Below, in pieces: positions 8,916 through 19,400 of a stretch of 64,000 bases of DNA. A program made the translations under genes and the position numbers. The first letter of the stretch is position 1; each line of letters starts with the position of its first letter. The DNA lies in contig JADJPB010000005.1 of the NCBI GenBank assembly GCA_016713445.1, positions 186,001-250,000 of the forward strand, written 5' to 3'. Below the pieces are notes generated by a model, which saw only the letters and a program-made list of their open reading frames with translations, was not told the origin of the DNA and searched no databases. This DNA is from Bacteroidota bacterium (lineage in GTDB: Bacteria > Bacteroidota > Bacteroidia > AKYH767-A > OLB10).

Positions 8916-10099
8916 GTGCGACAGCTTTCCCAACGATATCTGGATCAGTCGTTGATTGCAATAATGTTCCCATTTCTGGTGCCTGGGTTGATTTGAATGG
9001 AATTTACTTAGTACAAACTGATGGCAATGGTTTTTATACGACTCCTGCATATCCAGGTACTTATAATATGTCGGTTAGTTATCAGCTGGGAAGTCAGCTT
9101 ATCACTTCAAATGTAGTTTCAGTTACAGTTCCAACTGGCACAACGTCGAATTATCCAGCGCTTTTGATTACAGTTCCCTGTCCTCCTTATATTACATGTC
9201 AGGCAGTGGATTGTGCGGGATTGCCCATAGGCTCGTATGCTTATGCTTCATGGGGTGGAAGTAATACTTCCGTACTATACTCCGCTACTGGTTATTTTCA
9301 GTTTGTGGTTCCTCCAGGGGTGAATGCAACTGTGGTAGTGTTTAATACTTCTTCGACATCGTATAATGCAGCTACTGCTGGCCCTTTGAATTCTTATACG
9401 AACATAGGTAATGTTACCTTGTGCTATTCGGGTACAGGAGGATGTGGTCCTTTAACAACAATAACAGATATCGATGGAAATGTATATAATGTGGTGACGA
9501 TCGGAAATCAATGTTGGATGGCAGAGAATCTAAAAACTACAAAGTATAATAACGGAGATCTTATAACATCTGGTTTAAATAATTCAAATTGGTCAACAGC
9601 AACTACTGGTGCTTGGGCGGCTTACAATACTTCCTTGCAATATGATATTATATTCGGGAAGTTGTACAACTGGTATACGGTAATTGACTCAAGAGGTGTA
9701 TGTCCTACAGGTTGGCATGTACCTGGTGAAGATGACTGGAATGAACTTACAAAGTTTCTGGATCCGACCTATGATACCAATATGACAAAGGTTAGTTTAA
9801 CCGCTGGACTTATGATTCAAGATACAAGTTCGATCATTTCATCGCCTATTAGTATCGGCTGGGGACATCCAAATCTTCCATGGTATGTGAGCAACTTAAC
9901 GGGATTTACTGCTTTACCTGCTGGAGAGCGTATTGATTATGGTACTTATCAATTTATCAATAATTATACTTGGTGGTGGAGTGTAAATGATAGTGCTGGA
10001 CTTGGAACGTGGCCATGGTCAAGAAGGCTTTACTTTGCCTTGCAAAAAGAAGCTAGGGATCCTAATAATGGGGTGTCCATTCGTTGTATTAAAAATTGA
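8912..10099 (+). CDS. FISUMP-domain protein (3' part of the same lipoprotein gene)
   Basis: Its start ATG overlaps the previous stop by four bases (ATGA), but the frame reads naturally upstream through SHFHWWAPG if one base is restored, so it is probably not an independent start. It has no signal peptide of its own. Residues about 1-90 are another carboxypeptidase-regulatory-like fold (SGSVVDCNNVPISGAWVDLNG). The C-terminal 210 residues are a Fibrobacter-succinogenes-major-paralogous (FISUMP) domain: DIDGNVYNVVTIGNQCWMAENLKTTKYN, GKLYNWYTV, CPTGWHVPGEDDWNEL, GFTALPAGER, ending SIRCIKN. FISUMP domains are common on surface lipoproteins of Bacteroidota and Fibrobacter, with no proven function. 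Confidence 0.8.
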   Translation: MSATAFPTISGSVVDCNNVPISGAWVDLNGIYLVQTDGNGFYTTPAYPGTYNMSVSYQLGSQLITSNVVSVTVPTGTTSNYPALLITVPCPPYITCQAVDCAGLPIGSYAYASWGGSNTSVLYSATGYFQFVVPPGVNATVVVFNTSSTSYNAATAGPLNSYTNIGNVTLCYSGTGGCGPLTTITDIDGNVYNVVTIGNQCWMAENLKTTKYNNGDLITSGLNNSNWSTATTGAWAAYNTSLQYDIIFGKLYNWYTVIDSRGVCPTGWHVPGEDDWNELTKFLDPTYDTNMTKVSLTAGLMIQDTSSIISSPISIGWGHPNLPWYVSNLTGFTALPAGERIDYGTYQFINNYTWWWSVNDSAGLGTWPWSRRLYFALQKEARDPNNGVSIRCIKN

Positions 10100-10186
10100 G
10101 GTTACTATTTCTTTATTAGAAAGGTCATCTTAACTTATATCTATTCCGAAAAACATTTTCGCTTTATCCCTTTTTGTTGTCATTAT

Positions 10187-10276
10187 AAAAAGCCCCCGAA
10201 GTAGAATGCTTGCGCATACACTTCGGGGGCTTTTGGTAAATTACCCAGAAGCAGAGCAAGCACGCTTCTGGGTAGT
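10187..10276. terminator. Bidirectional terminator plus a second hairpin
   Basis: The first hairpin (10187-10234) has arms AAAAGCCCCCGAAGT and ACTTCGGGGGCTTTT, with T runs on both strands, between two convergent genes. A second one follows (about 10241-10276, TACCCAGAAGC...GCTTCTGGGTA). Together they would stop transcripts from both sides. Confidence 0.85.
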
Positions 10277-10285
10277 TAATTTTAT

Positions 10286-13200
10286 TTACTCAACAATCAA
10301 TTTGATCTGTTGTTGAGCATTCAGCATTTCGATGGTTAAGTTGTAAACACCGGATGCTAATCCATCTAAAGAAAGAACCTTGGTATTAAGTCCTGCAGCA
10401 GCAGTACCATTTTCCAAGAATAATGTTCTTCCTGTAACATCGGATATGCGTAAACGGTAGTCGCTATTATCTTCAGATGTAAACTGAATGGTTGCGCGAT
10501 CGCTTGCTGGATTTGGGAATGCATTTAAATTCACTTGATCCGCATTCATACCGAAACGTGGACAGTTATTCACTGTAATTCCAGTTAACGAACGGGTTAA
10601 ACTACTTCCACATGCATTCGCAGTAGTCACCGACATGGTTTGACCTACAGCAGGTGCAGCCCAATCAATAGTGATGTTTTTCGTTCCTTGACCGCTTGAT
10701 ACCGATCCACTAGAAACTACCCAAGTATAAGAATCAGCACCCGCTACTGTTGCTACTGAATAAGGTTCTGTTGTATTATCACAAACTGAAACATTTCCAG
10801 CAATTGGTTCTGGACGAGCAGGAGAACCGTTGATCGTTAACGTCTGTGTTAAACTTGTTCCACAACCGTTCACAGCGTGCACCGTAATAGGGCAACTACC
10901 TATCAATAAAGCACCATCCACTGAGATGCCGGTAGTACCTTGTCCTGAAGCAATTGTTCCGCCAGTAATTCCCCAGTTATAACTTGTTGCATTGGCAACA
11001 GCAGGAATAGAGAAGGCATTACCAATAGTATTGCACAATCCTTCTTTCTGACCTTGAATAGCAGTTGGCGTAGCAGGGAAATTTTGAGTCAACGATTTAG
11101 AACGTGTTGGGCTTGTACCACAAACGTTTGAAGCAACTACAGAAACTGAACCGCCGATATAACCAGCATCTACAGAAGCTGTGATCACATTTGTTCCTTG
11201 TCCTGATGTAATAGTCATAGTAGCTGGAACTGTCCATGTATAAGACGTTGCGCGATTCACTAAAGCGATAGAATAAACTACAACATCGCCAGTACATACT
11301 TTTCCAGGACCAGAGATCGATGGAGGAGTAACAGGTGCGGCAACTTGGTAGTCAATAGTAACACAACTTGGAGATGTACTTACACAAGCATCCGCTGCAT
11401 AAATACAAAGTGCTCCACTAATTCCATTTTGCATTGCTGTTGCTGTCCATGCAACCATGATAGAAGTTGTTCCTTGACCAGAAGCAATCGTAAATCCAGA
11501 AGGAACCGACCATACATAAGTTGTCGCACCTACAACTGGATCAATGCTAAACGATGTAGATCCGGCAACACCTGGTAAACATGCAGTAGCTGTTCCGCTA
11601 ATTGCACCAACGTTCGGTAAGGCGGGAACGTTATCATCCGTAAGTCCATTACAGTTATCATCGATACCGTTACAAATTTCAGTTGCACCTGGATTAATGG
11701 TATTGTCATTATCGTTACAATCTCCATTACAAGAAGTGTAACCATCATTGTCAACATCAAATCCTTCGTCGATATTTCCATCGCAATTGTCATCAATCAA
11801 ATTACATACTTCAGTAGCAGCAGGATTTACTGCAGCATTACCATCATCGCAATCGGTGTTATCAATAACATAGCCAACAGGTGCTCCTATACAGGACACT
11901 TGAGTAACAGCAGGGTTACCATAGGTGTCATTATCTGCATCTTGGTAATAAGTAACATTAGGAAGAGCAGTAACCGTTACATCAGCTGTTGATGTACAAC
12001 CAGCAGCAGAAGTTGCCGTTACGGTATAAGTAGTTGTAGAAACAGGATTCACCGAAACAGAATTGCCGGATAAACTTCCTGGTTGCCATTCCCAAGTAAA
12101 TAAACTTGTGTTTGAAGTCCAACCGAAAGTTACAATTGGTTTGTTCGCTACAGTAGTACCAGTTAGCTCTGAACAAGAAGTTGTAAGAGTCGATCTATGA
12201 TTATTAGAGAGTGTTGCTGGTGTAAATGCTGAAACAGTTGCAGTTCCTGTAATAGAATTCGTTTGGCAAACATTCACTAAAATGTTTGAAACTCCATCCC
12301 AGCTAAACGAGCCTGCATTAAAGACATGGTTATTTAATCCAGATGATAGTGGTGCAAAGCTTGCTTGTGTAAATACAGTTGTAACCGATGAGGTTTCAAA
12401 AGTACTTGTCAGTGCTGTAACGTTGGTGCTTCCCAAAGCAATGGAAAAATTAATTACCGTGCCCGTTGATGAAGACTGTGTAGTGAAACCAATACTTGAC
12501 AAAGGACCAGGTTGAACACCAGCGGCAATTAATTCTGCTGCAGTATACAATAACTGTGTGCGGATTTGATTTCCATTTCCGTTACCTGATCGATAAGGGT
12601 TACCATTCACTCCGCCAATGGAAGTTGTAGCCGTTCCAACTGTAGCCGAACCTGTGGTTCCAGAAACAGCGGTTAACGTGCTTTGATCTCCGATACAAAT
12701 CGTATCAGGTGAAGCTGTAGCAGTAATATTTGCTTTTAGATTAACCGTTATGGCTGCTGTAGCTGTACTGGTACAACCATTAGCATCGGTACCTATTACT
12801 GTATACGTTACAGTGCTACTTGGATTCGCTGTTACATTATCACCCGTTGTTGCTGACAAACCTGAAGCAGGTGACCAAGCAAAAGAAGGAGCTCCGGAAG
12901 CCGTTAATGCAATTGGTGTACCACCTGGATTACAAATCAATCCTGAATTAGGAGTTACTGTAACTGTAGGCAATGCATTAACTGTTACCGACACACTTGA
13001 TGTGCAATTATTGCCACATGCATCTGAAACTGTACAAGTAAATGTATAAGAGCCAGCAGGGAGGTTAGCTGTGATACTAATCGCATCTGGATAGACACCA
13101 CCGTTACCATCATTCCAAGAATAGTTATATGGAGAACCACCACCTGTATGATTTGCAGTAACCGTAAAGTTAGTGTTGGCACAATTAATAGGTCCAGCAA

Positions 13201-16200
13201 TAGCAGGAGCACAAACTAATGGTTCTGCAGTTACCGTTACGTTACCAGAAGCTGAGCAACCATTAACCGCTGTTGCAATCACATTGTAGGCTGTCGTAGC
13301 GGTTACTCCAGTAGCCAAAGGATTTGGCAAAGTTTCTTGTCCGGCTATAAAATCAGAAGGAGTCCATAAATAAGAGAACGTAGGTTTTTCAAATGTGTAC
13401 ATTGTACCATCTGTTGGGAACGCGTTTGTTGTGGTTGTTAAAGTTGTAGATCCATTTACACCATTAATTCGAGTACCCGCTGCATCACGAATACCTATGG
13501 TACCGTTGGTAGCTGGGGAACCAAGACTTGTACCATAAACAAGATCCACACGTCCTGGAGTTGAACTTGTATTACCCCATAGGATAATTTGCATATTACC
13601 AAATTGGGTAGCACTTTCAGCACCACCAGATGCAATCGCATAGTTTACAAATTCAAATACATATTTCGTTCCTGATCCGTCAAGTCCATGATTAATACTT
13701 CCACCATTTGTTACATTGATGTTTCCGTCGCGGCCAAATCCATGTACAACATTAAATGTTGCAAGAGATGATAAACTAGAAGGAATTCCGTTAAGCGCTG
13801 GTGTTCCATTGATCACTACATAACCATTCGTTCCAATAGTAAAGTTGTCATGATTTACACCGTTGAAATTGAAATCAAATGATCCGGTTGTATTAATTGT
13901 TTCGAAACCATCATCTGCTGTACCGATCGTGGGTACTGTAAGATTAACTGGCGAAGGAATTGTTTCAAACGAACCTGTTGTAGCTGTATAGATAAAGCCC
14001 GCAGCAGTATTGGCGCCAGCAGAAGTAGCATTTACCTGAAGTTGTGAATTACTTCCAGAACAAACGGTACTTGGTGTAGAAGTTACGCTTGAAATAGTAA
14101 CGCCCGTTTGAACAGTAATTAAACTTGTAGCAGTAGCAGTACATCCATTACCATCGGTACCTGTTACGGTATAGGTTGTAGTCGCAGTTGGAGTTGCTAT
14201 TACAGTGGCTCCAGTAGCAATGTCTAAACCAGCAATTGGCAACCATGCATAAGTAGATGCACCGCTAGCGTTGATCGTTACGGCAGCACCGTTCGGGTTG
14301 CAATAACTTGCAGATGGTACATCCACAGAAACAACTGGATTGCTATTCACCGTTACGGTAAGTTCATCGGAATAACCGGTAAATGGACCATTCGAACATT
14401 CTACACGTAAGCGATAATAATAAACACCTGGTGTAAGAGCGTCGGTAATATAGGAAACCGTATTTGCTCCTATCCCACCTGTAACATCACCAAAACCAGC
14501 ACCACCACCAGTAGCTGAAATTTCCCACTGATAGGTTATACCAGCTCCAACATCAGCACCTACAGAAGTCATATTGTATGTTTGACCCGCACAAAGCTCA
14601 ACGGTTGTTGGAGAAATTGTTCCTCCTGCTGCTCCAGTGCATACTAATGGAGAGTATTCATCAGCACCTATATCTGGAGATCCACTTCTTGCATCATCGT
14701 CAAAGTCAACTGCACATGTTGCAATAGGTGTTCCAATATCATTTAAGACTGTTGAGCCTACGTCAGAATGCAAGTTAGTAAGACTAATAAAATTCGGATT
14801 AGCACTAATAGAATTGGCATCTTGCGGAATAGCAAACACTCCCTGCCAACCTCCCAAAGTAGGAAATTGAGATGCATGTGCTGTAGCAAGTGTAGTTCCA
14901 ATGCCTCCTAATACACATTGTGTATTTAATGGGTTTACATAATAATCATTATAGTCTAATCCTCCTGTTTCGAAATCCATTGTGTTAGCTTGACATGAAA
15001 TAGCATAATATCTTGCTGCTGCGACAGAACTTGAACTTAAGTCAACATGGATCGCATTATTCCTAATATTCAAATTCGCAAACGAAGTACTTGTAATTCG
15101 AGAAACACGAATACCAGCACCGTACATACTAGTGCTTGTAGCACTTGGGTTAGGATCAACATCGCCATACAAATAGATTGAATTATGTACAACATCGATG
15201 GTATGACCACCGGAGATTCCTATACCTGCCGTTTGGTCGCCAGACGTTCCATTTGCTTTTACATTATAAATCATGTTACTACAAATCAAATCATTTGTAG
15301 GGCTTGTTCCATTGGTGGTTGATAAGACAATACCACATGCTGAGAATGTTCTTTCCTCAATGATATCATGAATTAAATTTCTTGTTACAATAAAATTTGT
15401 GTTTGTTGTAGTTGTGGAATTAGTATGAGACCAAGATTCAGTTCCCAGACCAATACCAAATCGGTCGGCTCCTGCAGTAGTATTTGCAAAATCTCCGCCC
15501 ACAAATCGAACTTCGTTTCTAGAAATAGTACAGTTATTTTCAAATACAGCAAGAATACCAGTCTTACCAATCTGATCGGCACCAAAAGATGCTGGTCCAA
15601 TAAGATTATCAGTAATGGTGTTGCTTTGTCCTAGATTAGTGGCCGATTGACCTCTAGTAGAAATTCCATAACGACATTTGGTAATCGCGTTATCGATGAT
15701 TGAATTATTATCATTATCTAAACCTGTAGCTGCAGTAACACTAATAGTGGTACCACCAATTAATACACCTATTGTTATTAGAGTACCTGCATTTTGAGGT
15801 GCTCCACAAGCAATATTACAGTTACGAATGGTGTTATTCGTAGCACCATTACCGGCAGCCACACTGGCAAGCCATACAGCGGCTGTAGAAGAAGAGGTAC
15901 TGTTATTATTTTGGATGGTAATATTACGGCCTATACCACCGATACGGCCATCGATGGTAACATTGTCAGCACCATTCAATTTAACGATAGCTCCAACGAT
16001 GGGTCCTTGTACTGTAACAGGCACAGTTGCTGTTACCGTCACAGACGCCCAAGTGAAATTGTCGAGCTGTGCTGTTGTTGTTTCCGTAGTACTGTTGGAA
16101 ATCACAACACTGATTGGGCCGGAACCATTGTTTCCTGCCACGTTGATGGCAGCGAAAGCCGATTGTAATGTGGCATAAGATCCATCACCTACATTGGCTC

Positions 16201-16345
16201 CAGATACTGCAACATTTTGTGCCAGCGTGTTCGTACTCCATAGCCCTGTTAACAGAAGCAAAAGACAAACTCTTAGCAGACCGGAAAACTTCCTATTCAC
16301 CCGTTGCGAATGGAAATTCCGTAAGATGTAGTTTTTGTTTTTCAT
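10286..16345 (-). CDS. Giant secreted beta-helix / Ig-like protein with T9SS type A domain (2019 aa)
   Basis: A signal peptide (about residues 1-42, ending TLAQN) is followed by a right-handed parallel beta-helix region (about 50-560) rich in NxTIxxN strings. Next come repeated Ig-like/PKD-like modules with the recurring pattern YTVTGTDANGCTATA, then two MopE-type acidic repeats (about 1490-1575; DCDDGNAAVNPAATEVCN, CDGNIDEGFD). More Ig-like modules follow (TYVWSVPSGFTIASGQGTT), and the T9SS sorting domain is last (AFPNPASD, ISDVTGRTLF, SGVYNLTIE, KLIVE). Its last 600 residues are a clear paralogue of the end of the gene at 16422. Probably a surface adhesin or fibre protein, by architecture only. 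The frame is intact over 6 kb. It follows the giant gene on the same strand after a strong terminator. Confidence 0.85.
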   Translation of the reverse strand: MKNKNYILRNFHSQRVNRKFSGLLRVCLLLLLTGLWSTNTLAQNVAVSGANVGDGSYATLQSAFAAINVAGNNGSGPISVVISNSTTETTTAQLDNFTWASVTVTATVPVTVQGPIVGAIVKLNGADNVTIDGRIGGIGRNITIQNNNSTSSSTAAVWLASVAAGNGATNNTIRNCNIACGAPQNAGTLITIGVLIGGTTISVTAATGLDNDNNSIIDNAITKCRYGISTRGQSATNLGQSNTITDNLIGPASFGADQIGKTGILAVFENNCTISRNEVRFVGGDFANTTAGADRFGIGLGTESWSHTNSTTTTNTNFIVTRNLIHDIIEERTFSACGIVLSTTNGTSPTNDLICSNMIYNVKANGTSGDQTAGIGISGGHTIDVVHNSIYLYGDVDPNPSATSTSMYGAGIRVSRITSTSFANLNIRNNAIHVDLSSSSVAAARYYAISCQANTMDFETGGLDYNDYYVNPLNTQCVLGGIGTTLATAHASQFPTLGGWQGVFAIPQDANSISANPNFISLTNLHSDVGSTVLNDIGTPIATCAVDFDDDARSGSPDIGADEYSPLVCTGAAGGTISPTTVELCAGQTYNMTSVGADVGAGITYQWEISATGGGAGFGDVTGGIGANTVSYITDALTPGVYYYRLRVECSNGPFTGYSDELTVTVNSNPVVSVDVPSASYCNPNGAAVTINASGASTYAWLPIAGLDIATGATVIATPTATTTYTVTGTDGNGCTATATSLITVQTGVTISSVTSTPSTVCSGSNSQLQVNATSAGANTAAGFIYTATTGSFETIPSPVNLTVPTIGTADDGFETINTTGSFDFNFNGVNHDNFTIGTNGYVVINGTPALNGIPSSLSSLATFNVVHGFGRDGNINVTNGGSINHGLDGSGTKYVFEFVNYAIASGGAESATQFGNMQIILWGNTSSTPGRVDLVYGTSLGSPATNGTIGIRDAAGTRINGVNGSTTLTTTTNAFPTDGTMYTFEKPTFSYLWTPSDFIAGQETLPNPLATGVTATTAYNVIATAVNGCSASGNVTVTAEPLVCAPAIAGPINCANTNFTVTANHTGGGSPYNYSWNDGNGGVYPDAISITANLPAGSYTFTCTVSDACGNNCTSSVSVTVNALPTVTVTPNSGLICNPGGTPIALTASGAPSFAWSPASGLSATTGDNVTANPSSTVTYTVIGTDANGCTSTATAAITVNLKANITATASPDTICIGDQSTLTAVSGTTGSATVGTATTSIGGVNGNPYRSGNGNGNQIRTQLLYTAAELIAAGVQPGPLSSIGFTTQSSSTGTVINFSIALGSTNVTALTSTFETSSVTTVFTQASFAPLSSGLNNHVFNAGSFSWDGVSNILVNVCQTNSITGTATVSAFTPATLSNNHRSTLTTSCSELTGTTVANKPIVTFGWTSNTSLFTWEWQPGSLSGNSVSVNPVSTTTYTVTATSAAGCTSTADVTVTALPNVTYYQDADNDTYGNPAVTQVSCIGAPVGYVIDNTDCDDGNAAVNPAATEVCNLIDDNCDGNIDEGFDVDNDGYTSCNGDCNDNDNTINPGATEICNGIDDNCNGLTDDNVPALPNVGAISGTATACLPGVAGSTSFSIDPVVGATTYVWSVPSGFTIASGQGTTSIMVAWTATAMQNGISGALCIYAADACVSTSPSCVTIDYQVAAPVTPPSISGPGKVCTGDVVVYSIALVNRATSYTWTVPATMTITSGQGTNVITASVDAGYIGGSVSVVASNVCGTSPTRSKSLTQNFPATPTAIQGQKEGLCNTIGNAFSIPAVANATSYNWGITGGTIASGQGTTGISVDGALLIGSCPITVHAVNGCGTSLTQTLTINGSPARPEPIAGNVSVCDNTTEPYSVATVAGADSYTWVVSSGSVSSGQGTKNITIDWAAPAVGQTMSVTTANACGSSLTRSLTGITVNNCPRFGMNADQVNLNAFPNPASDRATIQFTSEDNSDYRLRISDVTGRTLFLENGTAAAGLNTKVLSLDGLASGVYNLTIEMLNAQQQIKLIVE

Positions 16346-16385
16346 TGTATTTTTTGTTTATTAAATTTCGATTGTTTTGTAGAAA

Positions 16386-16412
16386 GCCGGAAGAGGTTTT
16401 ACCTCTTCCGGC
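16386..16412 (-). terminator. Terminator between the two giant genes
   Basis: A perfect 12-bp stem (GCCGGAAGAGGT / ACCTCTTCCGGC) with a 3-nt loop, followed on the minus strand by TTTC. It lies 10 bases past the stop of the gene ending at 16422 and about 40 bases before the start at 16345, so it may act as a partial terminator within a two-gene unit. Confidence 0.8.
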
Positions 16413-16421
16413 AAAATGAAT

Positions 16422-19400
16422 TTATTCGACCATTAAACGAATTGACTGTGATCCTTCCGCACTTTGAATCTCTACGAAGTAAACGCCACCACTCAATTGA
16501 GCTAAACCAATTTGTTGGGTATTACGTCCAACAGCAGTAGTTCCTTCTTCAACAAAGATTTCTCTACCTACCATATCGGTAAGTCGTAAGCGATAGTTGC
16601 TTTCATTAGCAGCATTAAATTGAACAGTTACCAAATCAGTTGCTGGATTTGGGAATACGATAACTTCAGTGAATGAAGTATTCGTTCCTGCTAAGCGTGG
16701 ACCACAATAGATATTGTTAATCGCAATACCTGCCAATGAACGTACTGGGCTTTGACCACATCCATTGTCAGTTTTAACTGTTACCGTTTGATTGTTTGCA
16801 GAAACTAAATTAAAGTCAACTGTTATAATCTTTGTTCCTTGTCCACTGGTTATAGTAGCGCTTGGTGGTACCGTCCATGTGTAATTATTCGCTCCACCTA
16901 CTGTGGCTACTTGATAAACTACACCCGTTGCACCCGGACAAACACCAACAGGTCCTGAAATTAAACCTGCTTGACCTGGAGCTCCAGTTATTGTAACCGA
17001 ACGACTCGCACCTGTTCCACATCCATTAACTCCACTCACAAATACAGAACCTGAAACAAAACTTCCACTAACATCAACAGTAATCGTACTAGTGCCCTGT
17101 CCGCTTGTTATTGTAACTCCAGGAGGAGTAGACCAGGTATAACTTGTGGCTGCTGGTGTACCTGCTGTACTGAATACATTACCAGTAACACTACACAAAC
17201 CAGTTGTAATACCTGCTATTGGACTTGGAACACCTGCAATATTAAAGTTCATCGTTTTTGTTCTAGATGGACTTGCACCACAAACATTTACTCCTACAAC
17301 ATCAATTACACCACCTGCATAAGCACCGGTAATTGTTGCGTTAATAATATTTGTTCCTTGACCACTTGTAATATTCACTCCTACAGGTACAGTCCATAAA
17401 TAACTACTTGCACGTGCAACGGTAGCAATTGAATAAACTACAACATCACCAGGACAAACTTTTGATGGTCCGGATATACTTGGAGGACGTACAGGAGCTG
17501 TGTAGTTGATGTCAACCAATCCTACCGAAGGTGTTCCTGAATTACATGCGTTATTTGGTGTTACTGAAATTGGTCCAACGATTCCAGTATGTGAAGCCGC
17601 TGAAGTCCAACTCACGTTAAGTGTTGTGGTTCCTTGACCAGATACGATAGTTAATCCTACCGGTACATTCCAAGTGTATGTTAATACACCAGGAACAGCA
17701 GCTATACTGAATGAAGCTGATCCAGGTCCAATTGGAAGACACTGTTGCAAGGGTCCTGTTATAGTACCTAATGAAGGCACAAAAGCATTATCCACGATTC
17801 CATCACAGTCATCATCAATGCCATTACAAACTTCTGTTGCTGCAGGATTCACCGCTGCATTATTATCATCACAATCTAAATTGTTCGTAGATGTGTTCGC
17901 TGGTTGGATACACGCTAAGATTGCTGCACCCGTTCCATAACCATCACCGTCAATATCTGTATAGAAAGTTGATTGACCAAATACAGAAGGATCTGCATCA
18001 TCGATTAATCCGTCGCAATCGTTGTCGATACCATCACATACTTCTAAGGCTGCAGGATTTACTGCTGCATTATTATCATCACAATCTGTATTGTTTGTTG
18101 ATGTGTTCGCTGGTTGGATACAAGCTAAGATTGCTGCACCTGCTCCATAACCATCACCGTCAACATCTGCATAATATGTTCCTTGACCGATTACAGATGG
18201 ATCTGCATCGTCTGTTAACCCGTCACAATCATCATCTATTCCATTACAAACTTCTTGTGCGGCTGGATTCACGGCTGCATTATTATCATCACAATCTGTA
18301 TTGTTTGTTGATGTGTTCGCTGGTTGGATACAAGCTAAGATCGCTGGGCCAGTTCCGAAACCGTCACCGTCAACATCCGCATAATATGTTCCTTGACCGA
18401 TTACAGATGGATCTGCATCGTCTGTTAATCCGTCGCAATCATCATCTATTCCATTACAAACTTCTTGTGCGGCTGGATTCACAGCTGCATTATTATCATC
18501 ACAATCTGTATTGTTTGTTGATGTGTTCGCTGGTTGGATACAAGCTAAGATCGCTGGGCCAGTTCCGAAACCGTCACCGTCAACATCCGCATAATATGTT
18601 CCTTGACCGATTACAGATGGATCTGCATCGTCTGTTAATCCGTCGCAATCATCATCTATTCCATTACAAACTTCTTGTGCGGCTGGATTCACAGCTGCAT
18701 TATTATCATCACAATCAGTATTGTTTGTTGATGTGTTCGCTGGTTGGATACAAGCTAAGATCGCTGGGCCAGTTCCGAAACCGTCACCGTCAACATCCGC
18801 ATAATATGTTCCTTGACCTATTACCGATGGATCTGCATCGTCTGTTAATCCATCACAATCATCATCTATTCCATTACAAACTTCTTGTGCAGCTGGATTC
18901 ACGGCTGCATTATTATCATCACAATCTGTATTGTTTGTTGATGTGTTCGCTGGTTGGATACAAGCTAAGATCGCTGGGCCGGCTCCATAAGTGTCACCGT
19001 CAACATCTGCATAATAAGTTCCTTGACCTATTACCGATGGATCTGCATCGTCTGTTAATCCGTCACAATCGTTATCGATTCCGTCACAAACTTCTTGCGC
19101 GGCTGGATTCACGGCTGCATTATTATCATCACAATCTAAATTGTTAGTAGATGTGTTCGCTGGTTGGATACAAGCTAAGATCGCTGGGCCAGCTCCATAA
19201 GTGTCGCCGTCAACATCTGCATAATAAGTTCCCTGACCTATTACCGATGGATCTGCATCATCCGTTAATCCGTCGCAATCGTTATCAATACCATCACATA
19301 TTTCTTGTGCTCCTGGGTTGATGGCTGCGACAGCGTCGTTACAATCTCCATCTACCAATGCATAACCTACACCTGGGTTAGCACATAAAGAAACTCCGGC

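Noticed and set aside
17891..19147. Plus-strand ORF of 418 codons across the MopE array
   Set aside because: It is the antisense shadow of the 210-bp repeats (period divisible by three keeps it open); its Leu/His/Arg-rich product has no protein features.
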